DNA of 64,000 nucleotides, from positions 3,534,001 to 3,598,000 of the forward strand of contig OZ242302.1 in NCBI GenBank assembly GCA_965208025.1, in the 5' to 3' direction. This document shows positions 1 to 7,302 of this stretch, piece by piece. Below the pieces are notes generated by a model. It was given only the letters and a program-made list of their open reading frames with translations. It was not told where the DNA came from and did no database searches. Both the position numbers and the translations under genes were made by a program. The stretch's first letter is position 1, and every line of letters begins with the position of its first letter. The DNA is from Bin80 sp965208025 (GTDB lineage: Bacteria; Bacteroidota; Rhodothermia; Rhodothermales; Bin80).

Positions 1-571
1 GATCAGGAAGTTCGTTGATTGCGAAGATGCCACGATTCGTACGTGGAATAATTCCAAAGTGAATGACTTCTTCATCTGCATAACTCAGCCGCCTGTGTGC
101 GGCCTTGATAGGATCAATATCCCCGATCAGGTCGGCAATAGATGTGTCAGGCGTGGCCAGCTTTTCTCCGTAACGTTCAGTCCGATGAAGCCATGCAATC
201 GGGGTATCGTCACCATACTCCTCCACGCGGTCTCGTGCAAACTTGGAGAGAGGTTTGAATGGATTGTCATTCAGTTCACTCCCCTCCACAACGGGAATGT
301 ATTCATCCAGAAGAAGAGGAAGTAACCGGAGGATTCGGCTTTTCGCCTGCCCGCGCAATCCGAGCAGAAGAATATCATGTCGGCTTAAAATGGCATTCTG
401 AATTTGCGGAATGACACTGTGATCATAGCCGAGAATTCCAGGAAATATTTCCTGCCCAGTCCGAAGGCGCTCAATCAAATTTCGACGGAGTTCATCCTTT
501 ACTGAACCTACGACATAAGAAGATTCTCGCAGATCTCCAAGAGTTTTAATGTGCTTATGTGTGCGTCTCAC
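1..571 (-). CDS. Magnesium chelatase ChlI-like AAA+ ATPase (3'-truncated by window edge)
   Basis: The minus strand is open for 190 codons from a GTG at 571 to the window edge, so the C-terminal part is missing. The reading contains a modified P-loop, GLRGQAKS, near residue 85, and at the edge the Walker B-like stretch NRGIFAINELPD. Both are typical of the MgChlI/MoxR-like AAA ATPases that act with VWA proteins. The GTG start overlaps the TGA of the upstream lipoprotein gene (GTGA at 571-568), so translation is probably coupled. The VWA protein expected as partner starts divergently at 3266. Role and target are inferred: a chaperone-like remodelling ATPase of unknown substrate. The family call is firm, the function is not. 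Confidence 0.85.
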   Translation of the reverse strand, partial: MRRTHKHIKTLGDLRESSYVVGSVKDELRRNLIERLRTGQEIFPGILGYDHSVIPQIQNAILSRHDILLLGLRGQAKSRILRLLPLLLDEYIPVVEGSELNDNPFKPLSKFARDRVEEYGDDTPIAWLHRTERYGEKLATPDTSIADLIGDIDPIKAAHRRLSYADEEVIHFGIIPRTNRGIFAINELPD

Positions 572-1617
572 GATTCTAGGTTGATGTTAGGGGGTGTCCA
601 AGTGTAAAGACGGACGGATGGGTCCGGTGCGACAAGTGCAACAGCTAAATGATAACTTCCCTCCTCATTCAGGGTTACTGCAAGATCAATCGGATAGAAA
701 TTTTTAATATATTCAGGGTTGGCTTCAATCAAAATATGTTGCAACATCCCGGAGACACTGTAGATGTCAATCCGAAGCCAACCAGCCCGCTGGTTGAGTA
801 CAAACCAGTATTCACCCTCTGATGTTGCAGAACTGCTGAGAAGAGGTGCTCCCCGTCCCCGTCCTTGTCCAAAAGCATAAGTGCGTCGCAGCATGGGTGA
901 ATCAAATCCCCACCATTGTAATGTATCCGGATCATGATACAAATTGTGTGGCCAAGTGAGTGCCCTTGGATAGAATCCACTGAGGCTCACCAGTTGGTCA
1001 TCAGAACTACGTAAGAATCCTGCATGCTCCCACGAAGAGCCATACAGAATAGATTCATGAAGAAGATTTCCTGTCCTGCTGAATGTCCATAGGTAGTGTG
1101 TTGAATCCCGAGTGACCGCTTTGAGAAATAACTGAGTTTCATTAGCCAACGCATATTGCAGTGAATTTGGGGGAACATTCGCAATCACGATGGAGTCAAC
1201 AATCATCTGGTCAACTACAAAGCTAAATTGATGTCGCTCGGGGTTAAAGACAACCAAAGAGTCTCGTTGAACACCCGCAAGATAGGGGAACTCTGTATCA
1301 GGTAATGAAAAAAATGTTTCCCCTGTACCATCAATGTTGAAGACATAAATTTGTCCATTTTGAGTGTCACCAACATAGATCTGATCATCCTCGCCAAAAA
1401 GAACCGTTCGGGGGTAGGCAAACTCAAATCCATGAATCACCAAAGGGGAACCAAGCGTATCAGGTGAAATCCCTGCTGCAATGGATCTGGAAAGGGAGTC
1501 AGCGGCAGAAACCGCCTGCGACTCAATCCGCCGGCATGACGAGGGGAGACAACCAGTCAACAAGGTGCAAAGGACAAGAATTAGACCGCAGGATCGGATG
1601 TGAATTGTATTCGTCAA
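568..1617 (-). CDS. Predicted beta-propeller lipoprotein
   Basis: This 349-aa protein starts with a lipoprotein signal whose lipobox is LLTGC (Cys near residue 23), so it should be exported and lipid-anchored. The body has NHL/6-bladed-propeller-like strands, such as YPRTVLFGEDDQIYVGD near residues 68-84 and repeated short beta segments afterwards; no catalytic motif is visible. Its ATG overlaps the stop of the HtrA gene (ATGA, 1617-1614) and its stop overlaps the start of the AAA ATPase, placing it inside a tightly coupled three-gene operon. A sensor or scaffold role at the membrane is inferred only from that context. Other propeller lipoproteins in Bacteroidota have no known function either. 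Confidence 0.7.
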   Translation of the reverse strand: MTNTIHIRSCGLILVLCTLLTGCLPSSCRRIESQAVSAADSLSRSIAAGISPDTLGSPLVIHGFEFAYPRTVLFGEDDQIYVGDTQNGQIYVFNIDGTGETFFSLPDTEFPYLAGVQRDSLVVFNPERHQFSFVVDQMIVDSIVIANVPPNSLQYALANETQLFLKAVTRDSTHYLWTFSRTGNLLHESILYGSSWEHAGFLRSSDDQLVSLSGFYPRALTWPHNLYHDPDTLQWWGFDSPMLRRTYAFGQGRGRGAPLLSSSATSEGEYWFVLNQRAGWLRIDIYSVSGMLQHILIEANPEYIKNFYPIDLAVTLNEEGSYHLAVALVAPDPSVRLYTWTPPNINLES

Positions 1618-2774
1618 CCTTCCAGTCGTCCAATTTGTAAACTCAACTGTACTCTTCGGTTATTGCGCAACACATGATAGGTAACAATATCACCAGGCCT
1701 AAAATCAAATATTCGAGCCACGTAATCGTCTTGGTTGGAGATCGGCTCGTTCTCAAGCGCTACAATAAGATCATATGGAAGGAGTCCAGCCTCTTCTGCA
1801 GGTGACTCCGAATCCACATCCGCAATCAGAATCCCCCGTGTATCTTCAAGTTTGAGCGCATCTGCGATACGTTCGGTAACAGCCACAAAACTGATTCCAG
1901 TATAGTAGGAGCGATCAACCTGTCCGTTATCCCGTATTTCATTGATGATCCGTTGGGCTTTTGCGGCGGGAACAGCAAATCCCAAGCCTACGGATCCGCC
2001 ACTCTCACTGTAGATTGCAGCGTTGACTCCAATCACCTCACCTAATGCATTGATCAGGGGGCCGCCTGAGTTTCCGCGATTGATTGCTGCATCCGTCTGA
2101 ATCATATCGTGGTAGATTCGCCCATCCTGACTCCCAAGATCTCGCTCCGCAGCGCTGACGACCCCAACAGTCACGCTTGGTGCAGCCGCTTCAAAAAGCC
2201 CGAAGGGATTTCCGAGAGCGATAGCCCATTCCCCAACAATTGGCTCGGGAGAGTCAGAGAAACGCAAATAGTTGAGGGGTTCATCGGGAGAAATTTTGAG
2301 AAGGGCTAAATCCGTGGCTTTATCTGATCCGATCAACTCAGCATCCAGAGTTTGCCCATCTGTCAGAGATACCGTTACCTTGGTTGCATTACCAGCCACA
2401 TGCTGGTTCGTAACGATATACCCGTCGGGAGAAATGACAAAACCACTTCCCAAGTTCTGCACGCGTCGCTCAATAATTCGTGATTGTCGTTCGGAAAAAA
2501 ATTGACCGAAGAAAGGATCTCGAAGAAAATTTTCAAAGGGGTCACGGTAAAGTACACGTTGCCGCTGCACTTCGATCACGTTGATACTCACAATGGCAGG
2601 CGTAGCAAATTCCACCGCTCGCGTAATTGCAGTCTGACGACCAAGTGTGATGGAATCCTGTACGGAATTATGAACCTCCAAAGAAGACAACTTCTCCTGT
2701 GATTGTGCGCTCTGCTGACATCCAAGAAGCAGAATGCACAGACCCAGACTGAATAAACTGTGGATACGTTTCAT
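1614..2774 (-). CDS. htrA: HtrA/DegP-family serine protease, lipid-anchored, one PDZ domain
   Basis: This is a trypsin-like periplasmic protease of the HtrA family. Counting from an upstream in-frame ATG at 2783, the triad is His128 (in VTNQHVAG), Asp158 (in KATDLALL) and Ser239 (in NRGNSGGPL). A single C-terminal PDZ domain spans roughly residues 295-385, which makes it more DegS/HhoA-like than DegP-like. I place the start at the ATG at 2774 because MKRIHSLF followed by a hydrophobic stretch and lipobox LLLGC gives a canonical lipoprotein signal; the ATG at 2783 adds only three residues. Lipid anchoring implies activity at the inner leaflet of the outer membrane or on the inner membrane. It is first in the operon with the propeller lipoprotein and AAA ATPase. 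Envelope quality control is known for the family; the link to the ATPase is inferred. Confidence 0.92.
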   Translation of the reverse strand: MKRIHSLFSLGLCILLLGCQQSAQSQEKLSSLEVHNSVQDSITLGRQTAITRAVEFATPAIVSINVIEVQRQRVLYRDPFENFLRDPFFGQFFSERQSRIIERRVQNLGSGFVISPDGYIVTNQHVAGNATKVTVSLTDGQTLDAELIGSDKATDLALLKISPDEPLNYLRFSDSPEPIVGEWAIALGNPFGLFEAAAPSVTVGVVSAAERDLGSQDGRIYHDMIQTDAAINRGNSGGPLINALGEVIGVNAAIYSESGGSVGLGFAVPAAKAQRIINEIRDNGQVDRSYYTGISFVAVTERIADALKLEDTRGILIADVDSESPAEEAGLLPYDLIVALENEPISNQDDYVARIFDFRPGDIVTYHVLRNNRRVQLSLQIGRLEG

Positions 2775-2783
2775 AAAACACAT

Positions 2784-3265
2784 GTAGGCATATTCATTTA
2801 CGACAAATGGGGTAGAGGGGTTTCCGAATTGGTAGATTCAACAACCTATTTTAACATGTATGATATGTCCTTTGTTAACTACCCTTCATTGAATCGCTAC
2901 TCATGCCAAGTAATGACATCCATTCTCTCCGATGATAACATCTGATGTCGGAGTAAGTTGGGTACAGCCAGTTGTATATTTAATAATCTTGTTGATCGTC
3001 TATTAGTACGGTGAATCCGGTAATAATTGGATTCAATGGTCTGTGGATGTGTCAGATGCCCAACGCGGCAATCCTGATTAGGATAGGATCACTGATAAGC
3101 GAATTGGGTACACATGCAGAAAGCCACTCTAACGAGTCAAAGTTGCTACCGATGCCTCATGGAGACAAAATAGTAGACAATATCAGAGATGCTGGATTTT
3201 TTGTATGTTTCCAATCGGGTCGTTCGCGTGTATAAATTGATGAATTACGAACGAATGGATCAAGC
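2784..3265. other. Divergent intergenic region between htrA and VWA gene
   Basis: This 482-base region separates two divergent transcription units and should hold both promoters, although I cannot place a convincing -35/-10 pair. A 7-bp inverted repeat, TGAATCC at 3012-3018 and GGATTCA at 3029-3035, is separated by 10 bases and could be an operator. Short open frames here have no recognisable features and are probably noise. Confidence 0.5.
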
Positions 3266-4366
3266 ATGACATCCTTTAAATATCTACAGTGGGATGAAGA
3301 GAAGCATGGTGGTAAGCCAACTTCCTTTGAGCAGTTATTTGATCTTTTTCAGCAACTTCTACAGTTTACGGCTGGTGATGCCGGGGAAGCACTGAATTGG
3401 CTCACGCAGTTAGATCAGCAGTATGGCCTTACAGATTCAAAGTCCGGGATTGGAGACTTCATTGAAGAACTCAAATCCAGAGGATACCTTCAAGAAGGGG
3501 AGGGGGGGATCATGCAGATCACTGCGAAGACGGAACGTAGCCTGCGGGATCGTTCTCTGGAAGAAATTTTTCGACAGCTTCGTAAGGCAGGTCAAGGGCG
3601 GCATCCAACTCCATATGAGGGGGCCGGGGATGAACGCCTACCTGAAACACGACCATGGAGGTTTGGTGATGATCCTCACCTCTTGAATGTGACCGATACT
3701 CTTTCCAATTCATACCGACGAGGCGGGATTGATGATTGGTCGTTGTTGGAAGAGGATTATGCTGTGCATGAAATGGACCACCAGTCCAACCAATCCACCG
3801 TTCTCATGATTGATCTCAGTCATTCCATGATCCTCTATGGGGAGGATCGCATTACCCCCGCCCGTAAAACGGCCATGGCTCTCGCTGAGTTAATCCTTCG
3901 ACGCTACGCCAAGGACACGCTTGATATTGTCGCATTTGGAGATGATGCATGGGAAGTATCCATCAAGGATTTGCCATATTTACAAGTTGGGCCTTATCAT
4001 ACGAATACACATGCTGGACTTCAACGGGCACGAGAGATTCTTCGCAGGCGCAAGAATCGAAATAAACAGATATTCATGATCACCGATGGCAAGCCCAGTT
4101 GTCATTTTGACCAAGGGCAATTCTATAAGAATGTGTTTGGATTGGATCGAAAAATAGTGAATAAGGTGTTGGATGAAGCAGTCATCTGTCGACGGGAAGG
4201 AATCACAATCACCACCTTCATGATTGCAAGAGATCCATACCTTCAAGGGTTTGTCCGACAGCTTACAGATGCGAACCATGGACGGGCATACTATGCAGAT
4301 CTGGACAACCTTGGGGAGTTTCTGTTTGAAGATTATGTACGAAATCGGCGCAAACGCTTACACTGA
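3266..4366 (+). CDS. VWA-domain protein, CoxE/BatA-like partner of MoxR-type ATPase
   Basis: The 366-aa protein carries a von Willebrand factor A domain in its C-terminal half (about residues 177-350). The MIDAS motif DLSHS is at 183-187, with a following TDGKP segment near residue 273 that fits the later metal-binding loop. The N-terminal 170 residues are helical and charged, as in cytoplasmic VWA proteins that bind MgChlI/MoxR ATPases. No signal peptide or membrane segment is seen, so it should be cytosolic. It is divergent from the HtrA/lipoprotein/AAA operon, and I infer that it works with that ATPase. ksgA follows 14 bases downstream. The precise client is unknown. Confidence 0.82.
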   Translation: MTSFKYLQWDEEKHGGKPTSFEQLFDLFQQLLQFTAGDAGEALNWLTQLDQQYGLTDSKSGIGDFIEELKSRGYLQEGEGGIMQITAKTERSLRDRSLEEIFRQLRKAGQGRHPTPYEGAGDERLPETRPWRFGDDPHLLNVTDTLSNSYRRGGIDDWSLLEEDYAVHEMDHQSNQSTVLMIDLSHSMILYGEDRITPARKTAMALAELILRRYAKDTLDIVAFGDDAWEVSIKDLPYLQVGPYHTNTHAGLQRAREILRRRKNRNKQIFMITDGKPSCHFDQGQFYKNVFGLDRKIVNKVLDEAVICRREGITITTFMIARDPYLQGFVRQLTDANHGRAYYADLDNLGEFLFEDYVRNRRKRLH

Positions 4367-4380
4367 CAAAGGAGAGTATC

Positions 4381-5160
4381 GTGAGATTGCCGATTCTACC
4401 AAAAAAAAGTCTGGGCCAGCATTTTCTGATTGACCCCAACACAGCCCGTCGAATTGTAGCGGCCCTCGGGGCGCCTGAACATGCATGTGTAATAGAAATT
4501 GGTGCAGGAACAGGTGCCTTGACTGAGTTACTGTTCCACAAGTATAGAAACCTTGAAGCAATTGAGATCGATAAGAGGGCAGTGATACATCTGCAAGATA
4601 CCTTTCCTGACTTGATGGTACGACATATGGATGTGCTCAAGGTTGACTGGAAGAACTTGGGACGTCCTCCCCGGTATGTGATTGGAAATTTACCCTACAA
4701 CATCACGAGTCCGATTTTATTTGGATTACTTAATGCGCATCCGTTCATTGCAAAAGCAATCCTGATGGTACAGCGCGAAGTTGCGGATCGAGTTGTTGCG
4801 AAGCCTAGAACCAAAGCCTATGGAATCCCAAGTGTACTTTCTCAACTCTATGCACACCCACGTATATTATTTCACGTTCGTCGGAATGTCTTCTACCCAA
4901 AACCGGCTGTCGAAAGTAGTGTAATTCAGCTTGATTTTGAAGGAGTGACTGCTCCAGATATAGATGTCTCATTCTTGAGTTCTGTCGTCCGCACGGGATT
5001 TGGCATGCGACGTAAAATGCTGCGAAACTGCTTTAAGCAGTGGAAGGTGGATCTACCTGGCCAATGGGAGCAGTCTCGTGCAGAAGAGTTATTTCCACAT
5101 GATTATGTGACGCTTGCTCGCTGCTTTCAGGATCGCCCAGGAGCTCATTTCATTCCTTAG
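4381..5160 (+). CDS. ksgA: 16S rRNA dimethyladenosine transferase RsmA/KsgA
   Basis: The 259-aa enzyme uses SAM to dimethylate the two adjacent adenines in the 3'-terminal hairpin of 16S rRNA, late in small-subunit assembly. The opening KKSLGQHFL is the family signature; the SAM-binding glycine loop GAGTG is at residues 41-45 and the catalytic NLPY motif at 103-106. The start is a GTG, supported by a clear AAAGGAG Shine-Dalgarno sequence 7 bases upstream, one of the few strong ones in this window. Length matches the family. It lies 14 bases after the VWA gene and 15 bases before mgtE, so it is probably cotranscribed with both. Confidence 0.97.
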   Translation: MRLPILPKKSLGQHFLIDPNTARRIVAALGAPEHACVIEIGAGTGALTELLFHKYRNLEAIEIDKRAVIHLQDTFPDLMVRHMDVLKVDWKNLGRPPRYVIGNLPYNITSPILFGLLNAHPFIAKAILMVQREVADRVVAKPRTKAYGIPSVLSQLYAHPRILFHVRRNVFYPKPAVESSVIQLDFEGVTAPDIDVSFLSSVVRTGFGMRRKMLRNCFKQWKVDLPGQWEQSRAEELFPHDYVTLARCFQDRPGAHFIP

Positions 5161-5175
5161 ATATAGGTGATCCTT

Positions 5176-6600
5176 ATGCCCGCTCCGATATTGACTGATC
5201 CCTCCATCCCACAAGAACTGAATGAAGCAATTGCCCAGCGGGTAGAGCATTTTCTTGAACAAGATGATCTTAGTGCTGCCATAGGGCAATTGAAGGATTT
5301 ACATCCAGCCGATATCGCACGACTTGTGGCTGGGTTGCGACGAGATTATGCTGCATCCCTGACGCTTGCTTTACCTAGCATTACGGGAGCAAACGTGTTA
5401 GCAGAACTGGATGAAGCTTTTTGCGGAGATTTATTGTCCGAAGTCTCCACCGATCGAATAACCTCCCTCCTGAATGAACTTGAATCCGATGATGCAGCAG
5501 ATGTGCTCGGGAATTTGGATGAGATGGTTCGCCAACGTGTTCTACGAGTGCTGGAGGATCGGGAAGCGGTTCAGGAACTTCTTGAATACGGTGAGGATAC
5601 CGCGGGTGGAATCATGGCTACCGAGGCCGTTGCTGTCCAGATAGACTGGACGGTTTCGGAAGCTACCGAGGAAATTCGCAGAAATGCAGAAAATACTCAA
5701 GATCTTTATGTCGTCTTTGTGACAGACCAATCAAAACAACTGAAAGGATTCGTAACGATCCGACGCCTATTATTGTCCCCATCTCATGCACAGATCGGGG
5801 ATGTGATGCGGACAGATATTCGCTATGTAACTGCTGAGGTGGATCAGGAAGATGTCGTCCGCATCATGGAACGATATGATCTGGTCTCGCTCGCAGTCGT
5901 GGACGATCAGCAGTGCCTGATTGGTCATGTTACCATTGATGATGCGGTTGATGTCATTCGTGAAGAGGCAGAGGAGGATTACCAGCGACTAAGTGGAATT
6001 ACTGGCGATGAAGATCCTACGGATTCCGTGTATCGTATTACAAGAGGTCGATTGCCTTGGCTATTTTTAGGCATGATCGGGGCTGTGTTTGCTGGGAGCG
6101 TTATCGGCCTGTATGAAGAAAATATTCAACGTGCATCCGTACTCGCCGCATTTATCCCGGTTGTCATGGCCATGGCTGGAAATGCCGGGATTCAAAGTTC
6201 TGCGATCATCGTCCAAGGACTGGCATCCGGAGATGTTTGGACCGTAAATATGCTTCGTCGGATTGGTAAAGAAGTGAATGTTGCGGTGGCGAATGGACTC
6301 GCTCTTGCGGCCGCTATGGCGGTGGCCGTTCTGATATTGTTTGGCTGGATTGGGAGTACATGGCCTTTTCTGGTGATGCATGCGCCAGAGCCCTGGCGTT
6401 TGGCTACCACTGCTGGGCTATCCCTGCTAATTGTGATCATCCTTGCTGCGGTCATCGGAGCAACAATTCCACTACTTCTTCATCGGTTTGGTGTGGATCC
6501 AGCTTTAGCCACCGGTCCGTTCATCACAACCAGCAATGACATCATTGGTCTCCTGGTATTTTTTATACTGGCCGCCGTACTGTATTTGCCGTATATATAA
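5176..6600 (+). CDS. mgtE: Magnesium transporter MgtE
   Basis: This 474-aa protein is a Mg2+ channel of the MgtE/SLC41 type. It has an N-terminal superhelical domain (about 1-130) with the HPADIARLV segment, two CBS domains (about 135-260) that sense Mg2+, and five transmembrane helices from about residue 285 on, including the pore-lining AGNAGIQSSA stretch. I choose the ATG at 5176 because AGGTGA lies 5 bases upstream; a GTG at 5167 would add three residues and remove that spacing. It is the last gene of the short plus-strand run and converges on purE. Confidence 0.95.
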   Translation: MPAPILTDPSIPQELNEAIAQRVEHFLEQDDLSAAIGQLKDLHPADIARLVAGLRRDYAASLTLALPSITGANVLAELDEAFCGDLLSEVSTDRITSLLNELESDDAADVLGNLDEMVRQRVLRVLEDREAVQELLEYGEDTAGGIMATEAVAVQIDWTVSEATEEIRRNAENTQDLYVVFVTDQSKQLKGFVTIRRLLLSPSHAQIGDVMRTDIRYVTAEVDQEDVVRIMERYDLVSLAVVDDQQCLIGHVTIDDAVDVIREEAEEDYQRLSGITGDEDPTDSVYRITRGRLPWLFLGMIGAVFAGSVIGLYEENIQRASVLAAFIPVVMAMAGNAGIQSSAIIVQGLASGDVWTVNMLRRIGKEVNVAVANGLALAAAMAVAVLILFGWIGSTWPFLVMHAPEPWRLATTAGLSLLIVIILAAVIGATIPLLLHRFGVDPALATGPFITTSNDIIGLLVFFILAAVLYLPYI

Positions 6601-6768
6601 CGGTGTTCAACGACAACCCCCACCCCCCATATAAAGCAGCCCCTTCGCTTTAGTACAGGAAACTGTCCCTATGAGCCCAACTACAGGATTGACTCAATGA
6701 AGATGTCATGCTCTGAGTCACCAAGGGCTCGGCATAACGTTGGTTCTATAGACTTCGCAGCGTGCCAA

Positions 6769-7278
6769 TCAGGCGCGAAGCATTTCCTGAACTTTCTGAT
6801 CCTTGGCGCTCACTTCATCAAGCATTGCCGATTTATAGTCTAGAAATCGTTTCTGAAGGGCAGCATCAGAGGTAGCAAGAATCTGTACGGCTAATAGGGC
6901 GGCATTTTTTGAGCCGTCAATCGCAACCGTACCTACGGGAATGCCACTTGGCATTTGTACGGTGGCTAATAGAGCGTCTAGTCCCTGGAGTGCACCAGAA
7001 TTGATGGGAACCCCAAGGACAGGGAGTGGAGTATTGGCCGCGAGGACGCCGGCAAGATGGGCAGCAACCCCGGCCCCTGCAATGAGGATCTTAATTCCAC
7101 GAGTATGGGCGGTAGTTGCGTACTCATGTGCACGGTCGGGGGTGCGGTGAGCACTCATCACCCGCATTTCAAAAGGGATCTCAAACGATTTAAGTATATC
7201 GGTTGCTTTCCGCATGATAGGAAAATCAGAATCACTTCCCATCAGAATTCCAACAAGTGGAGATGAATCAGTTGACAT
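6769..7278 (-). CDS. purE: N5-carboxyaminoimidazole ribonucleotide mutase PurE
   Basis: The 169-aa enzyme interconverts N5-CAIR and CAIR in de novo purine synthesis, in the cytosol. The class I signature is clear: GILMGSDSDFPIM near the N-terminus, the active-site loop MSAHRTP, and IAGAGVAAHLAGV in the middle. Length is normal for a single-domain PurE. No purK is visible in the window, although class I PurE normally needs it, so purK should be elsewhere. The gene sits 24 bases downstream of ftsK on the same strand. The 168 bases separating it from mgtE contain no clear terminator. Confidence 0.96.
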   Translation of the reverse strand: MSTDSSPLVGILMGSDSDFPIMRKATDILKSFEIPFEMRVMSAHRTPDRAHEYATTAHTRGIKILIAGAGVAAHLAGVLAANTPLPVLGVPINSGALQGLDALLATVQMPSGIPVGTVAIDGSKNAALLAVQILATSDAALQKRFLDYKSAMLDEVSAKDQKVQEMLRA

Positions 7279-7302
7279 GTTCAGTTGGATTAAAAGAAAA
7301 GA

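Noticed and set aside
59..325. 88-codon plus-strand frame at the left edge
   Set aside because: It is the antisense shadow of the magnesium-chelatase-like ATPase, whose P-loop and Walker B segments are read on the minus strand.
2818..2860. tRNA-Leu-like start (GGGTTTCCGAATTGGTAGATTCAACAACC)-type stretch
   Set aside because: Only the D-arm region resembles a tRNA; no anticodon stem, T-arm or acceptor pairing follows.
4263..4640. 125-codon minus-strand frame over ksgA
   Set aside because: It is antisense to the clear KsgA reading and spans the VWA/ksgA boundary; composition matches a shadow.
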